Shown: positions 1 through 8,143, counted from the first letter of the stretch. The stretch is DNA of 11,268 bases from CAZRDB01 sp964598695 (GCA_964598695.1 CAZRDB010000167.1:1-11268); one strand, 5' to 3'. Numbers and translations are program-made. The notes: generated by a model from the letters alone, not told the origin.

Positions 1-86
1 ACCCGTCGTCTTCCAGGCGGGTTTCCATGTTGAGGCCGCCCAGGCCGGCGGACCGTCACCTCGGAGGAGGGCCTGCGGGCGCCGCC

Positions 87-2783
87 CTACCCCTCGGGGA
101 GGGCGCGGAGACGGATCCGCACGACGGTGGGTCCCCCGGGCCGTGAGCCGATCGTCAGTTCACCGCCGCAGCGGGCGATGAGCCCGAAGGCGCTTGAGAG
201 CCCGAGGCCGGCACGCCGCGGGCCGCGCGTTGTGAAGAAGGGCTCCAGCACCCGGTCGAGGTTCTCCGGGGCGATCCCCTCGCCGGAATCCTCGACGGAG
301 CAGACCAACCACTCGCCCTCATCGGCGATCCGCACAAGAACGCTCCCCCCCGCCGCGCATGCCTCCACCGCGTTGCGGAGGACGGCCTCGAGAGCCTGCT
401 CCACCAGCGAGTGGCTCCCCCGCGCCGTGCGCGTCGAGTCGCGAACCACCTCGCCCGTGACCGGCCCGCCTGCCCCGGCGGTGTCGACGCCGAGCATCTC
501 GAGCTGCCACAGCGCCTGCGCCGCCAGGCCGTCGGCCCGGGTCGCGCGGTCCGGATCGTCGAGCGTGAACGGCTCGCCCGCGTACTCCCGCAGGCGCCGA
601 ACGTGCTCGGCCGCCTGACGGACGCACCGCTGGATCTCCTGGAGTCGCGGCGGGATCGTCCTCGGCTCGGGCTTCAGCTCCGCAAGCTGCGCCTCGCCCT
701 GGATGATGCTGAGCAGATTGCTGAAGTGATGGGCGACGCCGGCCGCGACAGAGCCCAGGGCGGCGTAGCGCTCCTGCTCGGCCAATCGCGCGGTCAGCTC
801 GCGCCGCTCGGTGCAGTCGTGGAAGCTCCCGCGGACGCCGAGGGGGGCGCCGTCCTCGTCCGAGACGCCCTGGTACGAGAGCGACAGCCAGACCTCGCGC
901 CCGTCCGGCCGCCGCCACGGCAGCTCGATGTCCGACTCCGACCGCCCCCCGATGCCGTCGCGCAGGTGGCGCCGAAGCGCGTCGGCCTGCTCCGGGGTCG
1001 CGGCACGGCACACGATGGACTCCAGGTCGGGCAGCTCATCCGGGCGGAACCCGCTCTCGGCAAGGCAGCTCGGGCTGTGGTAGCGAGCGCTCCCCCCGGG
1101 GTCGAGCCAGAACTCCCAGCTGTACGTGAAGTCGGCGACCGTCCGGTACCGCCGCTCGGCCAGCCGGAGCGCCTCCTCGCGCTCGAGCCGCTCGGTCTCG
1201 TCGAGCAGGAGCAGGATCATGCGCTCCGGCGTCTCGTCCGGAGCGAACACCGGGTGCGCCACGGCGGCGTAGGTGCGGCCATTGCAGGCCGTCAGCTCGA
1301 GGCTCACGGCGGTGCGGCCCTCCAGAACGCTCTCGAACGGGAGGTCGCCCTCGGGACCGAGAACGTACAGCCCGCACGACGCCCCCTCGCCGCCCGGGCC
1401 GAAGGCCGCGTGTGCCGCGTCGTTCACCCACTCCACGGTCCCGTCGGGCAGTACGCTGAGCAGGCAGGCGTCGACCGAGCCGACGACGGTGCGGAGCAGC
1501 TCCTCCTGCCGGCGCAGCCGGCGCTCGCCGAGCTTCGAGGCGCTGATGTCGCGATGCACCCCGGCGGCGCCCACCAGCTCGCCCCGGCCGTCGCGCACGG
1601 GGGCCCAGAACGTGCTGAACCAGACCATCCAGCCGTCGATGGTCCGCGCGCGCCACTCCACTCCCTGGGACTGCCGGCCCTGGCGCACCAGCTCTTGCAG
1701 CCGGCGGACCGTGGCCGCCTCGGCGGGTTCGACCACGCCCAGCACGGGGAAGCGTCCGATCCAGGTCTCCGGCGCGTAGCCGAGCACCCGGCCGAGCGCG
1801 GGACTCACGTATGTGTAGTTGCCGTCACGATCCATCTCCCAGAGGATGTCCGGCACCGCCTCGGCGATCGTCTCGAGGGCCGAACAGGGCGCCTCCTGCC
1901 CTTCGGGGTCTGCGCCACTCGCCCAGTCGAGCGCCAGCTCGAAGGCCGCGCGTCCGCGGTAGAGGGTCTCGCGGCCTTCCACCATCGCGGGCTGCGCCTC
2001 GCGTCCCGGCGCCGGCGCGATTCGGAACGCCCCCCGCGCCCGCCCCCGCGTCCGCACCTCGTGCAGGAACCGCCGGAAGGCCCCCAGCTCCTGGGGCGCC
2101 AGCAAGTTCAGCCGGCCGCGCGCGGGCAGCTCCTCCGCGGCGCAGCCGAGGAGGTCGAGGAGCGCCCGGTTCGCGTGCAGCGGCTCGAGGGTCAGGCTGT
2201 CGACGAGCACCACGGGGGTGTCTGTGTGCAGCAGGCGCTCCTCGACCGCGCGCTCGACGTGTTCGACCTCACGGAGCATCCGCGCGCCGCGGAGCACGAG
2301 CGACAGGGCGGGAGCCGCCCGCTCCAGCAGTGTCTGCTCCTCGCGGGTGAACGCACCCGCCTCGCGCCGGCCGACAACCAGGAGTCCCGCCGGGCGGCCG
2401 CCGAGGGGGAAGGGAATCCGCAGCGACGACCGCAGCTCGCCCGCGAGGAGCGACCGCTCGGTCGCCGAGCGAGCCCCGGAGAGGTCGGGGAGCAGGACGG
2501 AGCGGCCCGCCTCGATCTCGGCCACGCCCTCCATCGTCTCGACGGCGAATCCGGCCGCGGGGGGGTGGATCCGGTGCGTGCCCTCCTCGGCGAGCGCGAT
2601 CACCTGGGCGCGCCGACCGCCGTCGAGCAGCTCGATCAGCGCGTGGCGCTCGCCCGGCACACGGGCCGCCAGGCACGCGATGCTGGCCCTGAGGAGGCCG
2701 GCCTCGTCGGTCTCGGCCACGCAGGCCTCGATCAGCTCCTCGGCCGGCCGGCAACCGCCGTCGGTCTGCTCGTCCGGTCCCAC
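87..2783 (-). CDS. Soluble GAF/multi-PAS sensor histidine kinase
   Basis: Predicted cytoplasmic sensor kinase of 898 residues that would autophosphorylate on histidine and pass phosphate to a response regulator. Domains by eye: a GAF-like region at about 15-167, a degenerate PAS at 175-290, three further PAS-like units at about 300-415, 425-535 and 545-662, a dimerisation/phosphoacceptor helix pair at 668-735, and an HATPase domain to the C-terminus. Visible motifs are the H-box GVAHHFSNLL (phospho-His probably H685), N-box around N804, G1 box EDSGEGI (831-837), F-box EPFFTT (847-852) and G2 box GLGL (859-862). I see no signal peptide, membrane span or receiver domain, so it should sense an intracellular cue or ligand. 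The start is GTG, chosen because GGGAGGTG lies seven bases upstream of it by its GGAGG core. It follows metX by 62 bases on the same strand. No response regulator is in the window. The residue after the phospho-His is His where most kinases have Asp or Glu. Family call is sure; the signal is unknown. Confidence 0.93.
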   Translation of the reverse strand: MGPDEQTDGGCRPAEELIEACVAETDEAGLLRASIACLAARVPGERHALIELLDGGRRAQVIALAEEGTHRIHPPAAGFAVETMEGVAEIEAGRSVLLPDLSGARSATERSLLAGELRSSLRIPFPLGGRPAGLLVVGRREAGAFTREEQTLLERAAPALSLVLRGARMLREVEHVERAVEERLLHTDTPVVLVDSLTLEPLHANRALLDLLGCAAEELPARGRLNLLAPQELGAFRRFLHEVRTRGRARGAFRIAPAPGREAQPAMVEGRETLYRGRAAFELALDWASGADPEGQEAPCSALETIAEAVPDILWEMDRDGNYTYVSPALGRVLGYAPETWIGRFPVLGVVEPAEAATVRRLQELVRQGRQSQGVEWRARTIDGWMVWFSTFWAPVRDGRGELVGAAGVHRDISASKLGERRLRRQEELLRTVVGSVDACLLSVLPDGTVEWVNDAAHAAFGPGGEGASCGLYVLGPEGDLPFESVLEGRTAVSLELTACNGRTYAAVAHPVFAPDETPERMILLLLDETERLEREEALRLAERRYRTVADFTYSWEFWLDPGGSARYHSPSCLAESGFRPDELPDLESIVCRAATPEQADALRRHLRDGIGGRSESDIELPWRRPDGREVWLSLSYQGVSDEDGAPLGVRGSFHDCTERRELTARLAEQERYAALGSVAAGVAHHFSNLLSIIQGEAQLAELKPEPRTIPPRLQEIQRCVRQAAEHVRRLREYAGEPFTLDDPDRATRADGLAAQALWQLEMLGVDTAGAGGPVTGEVVRDSTRTARGSHSLVEQALEAVLRNAVEACAAGGSVLVRIADEGEWLVCSVEDSGEGIAPENLDRVLEPFFTTRGPRRAGLGLSSAFGLIARCGGELTIGSRPGGPTVVRIRLRALPEG

Positions 2784-2788
2784 GACCG

Positions 2789-2796
2789 CACCTCCC
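2789..2796 (-). promoter_or_regulatory. Ribosome binding site of the histidine kinase gene
   Basis: On the minus strand this reads GGGAGGTG. Its GGAGG core stands seven bases before the GTG codon at 2783-2781. It decides that GTG is the start, since no nearby ATG has comparable support. Confidence 0.75.
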
Positions 2797-2845
2797 AGCC
2801 GGAGGCCGCACGAAGCGCGCGCCTCTCACTGTATGTATGCCCCCG

Positions 2846-4063
2846 CTAGCGGGCAAGCGACGCGAGAAAGGCGCGGATCTCCTCGGAGACCGCTTCGACC
2901 TCGAGCAGGAACGAGTCGTGCCCGTAGGTGGAGGGCACGACGACCTCACGGACCTGACGCCCGGCCTCCTCGAGGGCCCGCGGCCAGGCGCCGCAGTCCT
3001 CCACCGGGTAGAGCCAGTCGCTGTGGAACGACATCACGAGCCAGCGGCACGAAGCGCGGCGGGCGGCCGCGGCGAGGTTGCCGTCGCCCCAGTCGGCCGC
3101 GCTGTAGTAGTCCATCGCCCGCGTGATGTACAGGTACGCGTTCGCGTCGAACCGCTCGGCGAACGCCCGAGCCTGGTGGCCGAGGTAGCTCTCGACCTGG
3201 AACTCGGCCTCGAAGCCGTAGCCGACCGAATCGCGCCCCTGGAGCGCCCGGCCGAACTTGCGTTCGAGGCTCGCGGCCGAGAGATACGAGATGTGGCCGA
3301 GCATTCGAGCGGCCCCGAGGCCGCGTGCCGGGCGCGCGCCGGCGTAGTAGTCGCCGTCGGCGAACGCCGGGTCGTTGCGGATCGCCTCGCGCGCCACGAC
3401 GTTGAGCGCGAGCCCCATCGGGGGGAGGTACGGGGCCGCGGCGAGCACGGCCGCGCCGCGCACCCGCTCGGGGAAGCGGATCCCCCACTCGATCGCCTGC
3501 TGCCCGCCGAGCGACCCGCCGAGGACGGCCAGGAGCTGCTCGATGCCCAGGTGGTCGATCAGCCGCGCCTCCAGCGCGACCCAGTCGCCCACGGTGACCA
3601 CCGGGAACCGCAGGCCGTAGGGCCGGCCGGTCGCCGGGTCGGTATCGCCGGGTCCCGTGGTGCCGTAGCACCCGCCGAGGAGGCTGGCGCAGATGACGAA
3701 GTAGCGCGTGGTGTCGATCGCCTTGCCGGGGCCGACGAACTCATCCCACCAGCCGGGCCGCGACTTCTCCCACGGGCGGCCGAGTTCGTCGGCATCGGCC
3801 ATCCAGCCCGCGCAGTGCGCCCCGCCGGAGAGCGCGGGGCAGACCAGGACGGCGTTGTCGCGCGCGGGCGAGAGCGTTCCGTAGGTCTCGTACTCGACCT
3901 CCACGGGAGCCAGAGAGCGCCCGCAGGAGAGCCGGAGGGGGGTCTCGTCGGTGGCGAGACAGGCCCGCCGCGCGCGCGTCCAGCCGACCGATCCGGGCGA
4001 ATCGGGGGGCTCGTAGCGGTGCGTGCTCTGTGGGCCGGTTCGCGCGTCGATGGGGTCGCTCAT
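2846..4063 (-). CDS. metX: Homoserine O-acetyltransferase (MetX family)
   Basis: Alpha/beta-hydrolase-fold acyltransferase of 405 residues, a normal length for MetX. It transfers an acyl group, probably acetyl from acetyl-CoA, to the hydroxyl of homoserine in the cytoplasm, activating it for sulfur insertion. The nucleophile elbow is LGGSLGGQQ with Ser184. The expected triad partners are Asp349 in HSDWLYP and His382 in YGHDSFLLE. The family's early block PALSGGAHCAGW and the SLLGGCYGTTGP segment are also present. The ATG immediately follows the metY stop codon (TAGATG), which implies translational coupling; no strong separate ribosome binding site is seen. The first 30 or so residues are poorly conserved in look. 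Acetyl rather than succinyl specificity is inferred from the neighbouring metY, because MetX-family enzymes can use either acyl-CoA and the sequence alone does not settle it. Confidence 0.95.
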   Translation of the reverse strand: MSDPIDARTGPQSTHRYEPPDSPGSVGWTRARRACLATDETPLRLSCGRSLAPVEVEYETYGTLSPARDNAVLVCPALSGGAHCAGWMADADELGRPWEKSRPGWWDEFVGPGKAIDTTRYFVICASLLGGCYGTTGPGDTDPATGRPYGLRFPVVTVGDWVALEARLIDHLGIEQLLAVLGGSLGGQQAIEWGIRFPERVRGAAVLAAAPYLPPMGLALNVVAREAIRNDPAFADGDYYAGARPARGLGAARMLGHISYLSAASLERKFGRALQGRDSVGYGFEAEFQVESYLGHQARAFAERFDANAYLYITRAMDYYSAADWGDGNLAAAARRASCRWLVMSFHSDWLYPVEDCGAWPRALEEAGRQVREVVVPSTYGHDSFLLEVEAVSEEIRAFLASLAR

Positions 4064-5368
4064 CTAGGAGTCTCTGCTCGCCTTCAGGGCCTGGTCGAGG
4101 TCGGCTTTGAGGTCGTCGAGATCCTCGAGGCCGACCGACATGCGTACGAAGTCATCGGTCACTCCGGCGGCCGCGCGGGCCTCCGGGCTGATCGTGCTGT
4201 GGGAGGTCGAAGCGGGGTGCATCACGAGGGTCCGGGCATCGCCCAGGTTGCCGACGTGGCTGAGCAGACGGACGGCGCCCATGAAGCGCCGGCCGCCCTC
4301 GAGGCCCCCGCGCACGCCGAAGCCGACGATCGCGCCGTACCCGCGCGGGAGGATCCGCCGGGCCAGCGCGTGGCACGGGTGGGAGGGCAGGCCGGGGTAG
4401 TTCACCCAGGCAACGTCCTCGTGGCCCTCGAGCCACCGGGCGAGGCCCAGAGCGTTCTCGCAGTGGCGCGGCATGCGCACATGGAGTGACTCGAGTCCCT
4501 GCAGCAGGAGCCAGGCGTCGTGTGCGCCCAGGCTGGGGCCGAGGTCGCGGAGGACGCTCATCCGCGCCCGCACCGTGAAGGCGGTCCCGCCCGGTTGCCC
4601 ACCGTTGCCGAAGCGCTCCCACAGGCAGGCGCCGGCGTATGCGGGATCAGGCTCGGAGATCTCGGGGAAGCGGCCGTTGTCCCAGGGGAACCGGCCGCTC
4701 TCGACGAGCGCGCCCCCGATCGTCGAGCCGTGCCCGCCGACGAACTTGGTGAGCGAGTGGACGACAATGTCGGCCCCCAGCTCGATCGGACGTAGCAGGT
4801 ACGGGGAGGTCACGGTGTTGTCGACCACCAGCGGGATCCCGGCCTCCCGGGCCACGGCGGCGAGGGCCTCGAGATCGGCGACCTCGTTGCACGGGTTGGC
4901 GATGGTCTCGGTGTACAGCAGGCGGGTCGAGCCGTCGATCGCCCGCCGCACGGCCTCGAGATCGGCGAAGTCGACCGACCGGGTCTCGATGCCGAGGCGG
5001 CCGAGGGTGTTGCGGAACAGGCCGATCGTGCCGCCGTACAGGGTGCGCGAGGCGATCAGGTTGTGGCCGGCCGAGGTGATCGACAGGACCGCTGCGGCCG
5101 TTGCCGCTTGTCCCGAGGCCAGCACGAGGGCGGCGCTGCCTCCTTCGAGTTCGGCCAGCCGTCGCTCGAGCACCTGGTTGGTGGGATTGCCCATGCGGGA
5201 ATAGGTGAAGCCGCTCTCCTCGAGCGCGAACAGACGGGCGGCGTACTCGGCGCTCTCGAAGTGGTAGGCTGCGGTCTGGTAGATCGGGGGGATCACGGCG
5301 CCGCTGTGGCCCTCGGGCGCATAGCCCGCGTGCAGAGCGGTCGTGCCGAACCCTCGCTGTTGCGGCAT
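4064..5368 (-). CDS. metY: O-acetylhomoserine sulfhydrylase (MetY)
   Basis: PLP-dependent Cys/Met metabolism enzyme of 434 residues. It replaces the acetyl group of O-acetylhomoserine with sulfide to give homocysteine, so with metX it forms a direct-sulfhydrylation route to methionine. The Schiff-base lysine is Lys208 in HSLTKFVGGHG. Other family marks are TYSRMGNPT (Tyr56 and Arg58, which bind PLP phosphate of the neighbouring subunit), SGQAA (95-99), Asp183 in VVDNT contacting the PLP ring nitrogen, and the carboxylate-binding Arg409 in RMSVGLED. Length and the long insertion after the lysine fit MetY better than cystathionine gamma-synthase or lyase. The frame is open for 73 more codons upstream, but the ATG at 5368 is the start: GGAGGAG lies just ahead, the protein family begins here, and the extension is low-complexity. 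A good promoter precedes it, and metX follows without a gap. Confidence 0.95.
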   Translation of the reverse strand: MPQQRGFGTTALHAGYAPEGHSGAVIPPIYQTAAYHFESAEYAARLFALEESGFTYSRMGNPTNQVLERRLAELEGGSAALVLASGQAATAAAVLSITSAGHNLIASRTLYGGTIGLFRNTLGRLGIETRSVDFADLEAVRRAIDGSTRLLYTETIANPCNEVADLEALAAVAREAGIPLVVDNTVTSPYLLRPIELGADIVVHSLTKFVGGHGSTIGGALVESGRFPWDNGRFPEISEPDPAYAGACLWERFGNGGQPGGTAFTVRARMSVLRDLGPSLGAHDAWLLLQGLESLHVRMPRHCENALGLARWLEGHEDVAWVNYPGLPSHPCHALARRILPRGYGAIVGFGVRGGLEGGRRFMGAVRLLSHVGNLGDARTLVMHPASTSHSTISPEARAAAGVTDDFVRMSVGLEDLDDLKADLDQALKASRDS

Positions 5369-5371
5369 GGT

Positions 5372-5378
5372 CTCCTCC
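5372..5378 (-). promoter_or_regulatory. Ribosome binding site of metY
   Basis: On the minus strand this reads GGAGGAG, with the GGAGG core five bases before the ATG at 5368-5366. It fixes the metY start against the 73-codon longer open frame. Confidence 0.8.
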
Positions 5379-5399
5379 GGTACGTCGTCAGGAGTGGCC

Positions 5400-5428
5400 T
5401 TCTTAGCTGGGCCGCCTTCTCGTGTCAA
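5400..5428 (-). promoter_or_regulatory. Probable sigma-70-type promoter of metYX
   Basis: On the minus strand a perfect TTGACA -35 box (5428-5423) is followed by a 17-base spacer and TAAGAA (5405-5400) as a -10 box. The -35 and spacing are ideal; the -10 matches TATAAT at only three of six positions. Transcription would begin near 5393, leaving a leader of about 25 bases, too short for a SAM riboswitch. Position directly ahead of metY supports the call. Confidence 0.6.
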
Positions 5429-5467
5429 GGTTCTCGCGGAGCGCCCTGGGGGCCTTGTGGGAGTTGG

Positions 5468-5500
5468 CGCGCCCTCCGGTGGGGAGGGCCGGAGGGCGCG
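5468..5500. repeat. Perfect 12-bp inverted repeat, possible terminator hairpin
   Basis: The arms CGCGCCCTCCGG (5468-5479) and CCGGAGGGCGCG (5489-5500) are exact reverse complements around a nine-base loop. It lies about 205 bases past the stop of the hydrolase gene and 40 bases before the metY -35 box, so it could end hydrolase transcription before metYX. Neither side has a T tract, so it is not a canonical Rho-independent terminator; a GC-rich hairpin acting without a U tract, or a protein-binding site, are alternatives. Confidence 0.5.
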
Positions 5501-5705
5501 GCCGGAGCACGGGGTGCGTTCGCGGGGCTGTGCGAGGCCCCCTTGGGGGGGGATCGGGCGGGCAGAGCCGGAGCCCGTCGCAGACAACCCGCAACGGTGT
5601 ATTGTAGGCGCGGCGTCCGATCCCGGCCCTCCCTCGTCACAGGTGGAGGAATCCGTGCCGCGATGGTGCCCGGAGGCCGGGATCAGGAGGTCGCCCGCTC
5701 GGGCC

Positions 5706-8012
5706 TCACCGCGGTACGCTCACGATCCCGTGGGCCGGGATCTCGACGGCGCCCGAGGGCAGCGCGACGCTCCGCGGCTCGTTGTTGCGGTTGTACAGCA
5801 GCAGATCGGCCGTGGTCACCGCGAGGAACACCCCGTCCGCGGCTCCGTCGGCCGCGGCCTCGGCCGAGAGCGGCGCGACGCGGTAGCGATCGGCCCCGCG
5901 CACCAGCGCCCCCACGGCACGGGCGACCGACTGCGGGTCCGCCCCACTCGTCACGACGACGGCGCCCTCCCCGATGGGATGCACCTCGAGCACCGGATCG
6001 GGACCCTTCGCGGTCGCGGCGATCGGCTCCTCGATGAGCAGGTCCCGCAAGGCGACGCTCAGGCGGCGTGTGTCATCGTTCTCGCCCGCCTCGGCCGGGA
6101 CCCACGACCCCGCGACCAACTCGATCGTCAGGATGCGTCCCTCGGGGCCCTCGGGCCGCGCCAGGAGCAGCTCCGCCTTCGTGCCCGCCGGGGCGACGCT
6201 CACCTCGACCCCGTCGGCGAGGAAGCGCGCGGGCTCCGCGAGCCGGCCGACGTAGAACGGGAGGCGCACGCGGCACGGCGTGGCCGGCAGAGGCACATGG
6301 ATTCGGATCCCGCCAGCCGTCCAGCACATACTGACCCCGGCGCCCCACAGGCTGTCGGACTCGGGGCCGTGGAACTCCCCCTCGCGCCAGGGCTCGACGG
6401 CGCTCCGCTCGGGCATGGAGGCGACGGGGAACTGGCCGTAGCCGGGCCGCGCCGGCGCGACGAGGCCGCTCGGGAAGAGCGCCTCCCCCTCGGGCGTCCG
6501 GGCGCTCCACCCCCGGGGCACCACGAGCGTCAGACCGCCCTCGACGGCCCGATGGATGCGGTCGGCCGCGGGACGCTCGGTCACGGCTCCCGCGCCCCAG
6601 ACGAGCAGCCGGAGGCCCTCGAGCGCGCCGTCCTCGATCATGCCCTCGTCGATGTAGTCGATGTCGACCGCGTCACGGACCAGTCCGCCGAGCGGCCACA
6701 GGTTGCGCGCCGCCTTGAGGTCGACGCTGGTTCGGGGCCAGAACAGGCCGGCCTCCACCACGGGCTCGCGCACGCGCAGGAGGTCGAGGTAGCGGTCGTA
6801 GCGCTCACCGCGCTCGCCGTCGGGCGGGTTGTCATAGTGGAAGAACTCCCACGCGCCGGCGGCGACGGCGTTGTACACCCGCGCGACGATCCCGTCGGTC
6901 GAGACCTCCCCCGCCGGCTCGTAGCCGAAGTAGGTCCCGTAGAGGCGCGAGGCGCTCGAAATGTGCCGGGTGATGTGGAAGTTGGCGGCGTAGTCCGAGG
7001 CTTCGTTCGTGATCCGCATCCCCGCGCCGTGGCGGGCGACCATCTTCGTCTGGGCCGCCATGTCGGCTCCGAGTTCGGGGTCGGCGCCGCCGCCGGTGCA
7101 CAGCAGGATCGGCACGGAGGGGGCCAGCTCGCGCGTGGTCGCCACCCACCACTCGGCGTACTCGGTCATCGAGCCCATGTACCAGCGGGTCATGTCGAGT
7201 CGCGCCCGGTCGGAGTGGCTCGCGTCCGGCACGAACGGCCTAAGGGCCTCGAACCCCTCGAGCTGGACGCCCCAGGCGCGGTTGAGCGCATCGATGGTCC
7301 CGTAGCGGTCGGCCATCGCCCGGCGGAAGCTCTCCTCGGCGAAGCGGTCCCCGCACCACCAGCCGAAGTGCTGGGGGTAGTCGCCGTCCCAGATGGTGGT
7401 CCACCCGTTGCCACCCGCAGTGTAGATCGACTCGCCGAAGACACCGCTGATGCCGAGCAGGACGGCCTGCATCTCCTCGGGCCGATAGTGGGCGAAGAAG
7501 CGCTGGAGCCAGGCCCGGACCCGCGGCCGGAGGTTCGGGTTCCAGATCGACTGGTCCCGGCTCACGTCGCCGGTGGCAAGGTCGACCGCGAAGACGGACT
7601 CGTCGGATTCCTTGAACCAGGCAGGCGTGGCATAGGCCGGGCCGGCGATGAGGAACGGAACCCACCGCAGGCCGTGGAGGGTGAACTGCTCGAGTTCCGC
7701 GTCGTAGAAGCTCGGATCCCACTCGCCCTCGCGCGGCTCCATCAGCATCCACTTCACGTACGGCTCGAAGGCCGTGACCCCGTGCGCGCGGTAGAGGGCC
7801 CCGCGCTGGGTCCAGTGCTCGATGACGGCGCCCGGGTCGCGCCGCAGCTCGCCGCGCTCGCGGAAGGCCACCGCGGCCTCCTCGATCGAGGTCACCTGCC
7901 AGCCGACGTCGTTGCCGGCGGTGACGACCATCGGATCGCCGGGCGCCGCGGGCTGGAAGCCGGGCGCGAGGAGCAGGGTCGCCGCAAGCGGCAGGGGGAG
8001 CGTGAGCAGCAT
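5706..8012 (-). CDS. Secreted GH42-like glycoside hydrolase
   Basis: Exported protein of 768 residues resembling family 42 beta-galactosidases. Residues 1-22 form a hydrophobic signal sequence (LLTLPLPLAATLLLAPG) lacking the usual basic N-terminus. A TIM-barrel-like region follows to about 410: YRAHGVTAFEPYVKWMLMEP and the GLRWVPFLIAGPAYATPAWF stretch look like early GH42 barrel strands, and RYGTIDALNRAWG is the typical GH42 helix. Candidate catalytic acids are Glu194 in GVFGESIY and Glu337 in RITNEASDY. Residues about 415-500 resemble the GATase-like trimerisation domain of GH42, and the remainder looks like beta-rich C-terminal domains. The ATG at 8012 is preferred because GAGAGG lies 12 bases ahead and the signal peptide starts there; the ATG at 8024 would leave no spacing. 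The acid/base site lacks the common Asn-Glu pair, so activity and substrate are uncertain. It diverges from a sugar isomerase, which supports a carbohydrate role. Confidence 0.75.
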   Translation of the reverse strand: MLLTLPLPLAATLLLAPGFQPAAPGDPMVVTAGNDVGWQVTSIEEAAVAFRERGELRRDPGAVIEHWTQRGALYRAHGVTAFEPYVKWMLMEPREGEWDPSFYDAELEQFTLHGLRWVPFLIAGPAYATPAWFKESDESVFAVDLATGDVSRDQSIWNPNLRPRVRAWLQRFFAHYRPEEMQAVLLGISGVFGESIYTAGGNGWTTIWDGDYPQHFGWWCGDRFAEESFRRAMADRYGTIDALNRAWGVQLEGFEALRPFVPDASHSDRARLDMTRWYMGSMTEYAEWWVATTRELAPSVPILLCTGGGADPELGADMAAQTKMVARHGAGMRITNEASDYAANFHITRHISSASRLYGTYFGYEPAGEVSTDGIVARVYNAVAAGAWEFFHYDNPPDGERGERYDRYLDLLRVREPVVEAGLFWPRTSVDLKAARNLWPLGGLVRDAVDIDYIDEGMIEDGALEGLRLLVWGAGAVTERPAADRIHRAVEGGLTLVVPRGWSARTPEGEALFPSGLVAPARPGYGQFPVASMPERSAVEPWREGEFHGPESDSLWGAGVSMCWTAGGIRIHVPLPATPCRVRLPFYVGRLAEPARFLADGVEVSVAPAGTKAELLLARPEGPEGRILTIELVAGSWVPAEAGENDDTRRLSVALRDLLIEEPIAATAKGPDPVLEVHPIGEGAVVVTSGADPQSVARAVGALVRGADRYRVAPLSAEAAADGAADGVFLAVTTADLLLYNRNNEPRSVALPSGAVEIPAHGIVSVPR

Positions 8013-8073
8013 GGTCGGGCACATCCTCTCGGATCCGTCCACTGGCCGTTCGGGGAGGCGTGCGCCATACCTG

Positions 8074-8099
8074 CCGCCGACCCGTCCCGCGATCGGCGG
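8074..8099. promoter_or_regulatory. Inverted repeat in divergent promoter region, possible operator
   Basis: CCGCCGA (8074-8080) and TCGGCGG (8093-8099) are perfect reverse complements separated by 12 bases, so the half-site centres are 19 bases apart, about two helical turns. It lies midway in the 145 bases between the divergent hydrolase and isomerase genes, where a shared dimeric regulator could bind. No regulator gene is present in the window and such a repeat can arise by chance in GC-rich DNA. Confidence 0.3.
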
Positions 8100-8143
8100 A
8101 GGTGGCGTGCCGGGCCCCTCGAAATGGGACCTCACCAACTCGT

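Larger units (their letters stand above)
5369..5705. other. Intergenic region between the hydrolase gene and metY
   Basis: This 337-base stretch holds no convincing gene. It contains the metY ribosome binding site and promoter, a perfect 12-bp inverted repeat at 5468-5500, and a C5-TT-G8 run at 5538-5552. A TACAAT hexamer on the minus strand (5606-5601) has no matching -35 box. I looked for the conserved core of SAM-I and SAM-II riboswitches on the minus strand and did not see it. Open frames crossing the region read as Arg/Gly/Pro-rich low-complexity peptide and are rejected. Confidence 0.6.

Noticed and set aside
1..28. A minus-strand ATG (28-26) followed by nine open codons reading METRLEDDG to the window edge
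   Set aside because: It could be the start of the next gene after the kinase, but only a weak GGGCGG precedes it and too little sequence is visible to support it.
411..2849. A plus-strand open frame of 812 codons opposite the kinase
   Set aside because: The antisense frame has recognised GAF, PAS and HATPase motifs; this one reads as low-complexity Arg/Ala/Gly peptide.
2837..4489. A plus-strand open frame of 550 codons opposite metX and metY
   Set aside because: It overlaps two well-supported enzymes on the other strand and shows no motif.
5480..5516. G-rich plus-strand runs as a possible G-quadruplex
   Set aside because: Only three close runs of three or more G occur; the fourth is about 15 bases away, and the inverted repeat explains the sequence better.
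5369..5587. A 73-codon N-terminal extension of metY
   Set aside because: It overlaps the promoter and ribosome binding site of metY, is low-complexity, and the family starts at the internal ATG at 5368.
5601..5606. TACAAT on the minus strand as a second -10 box
   Set aside because: No -35-like hexamer is found at suitable spacing, and a better promoter lies closer to metY.
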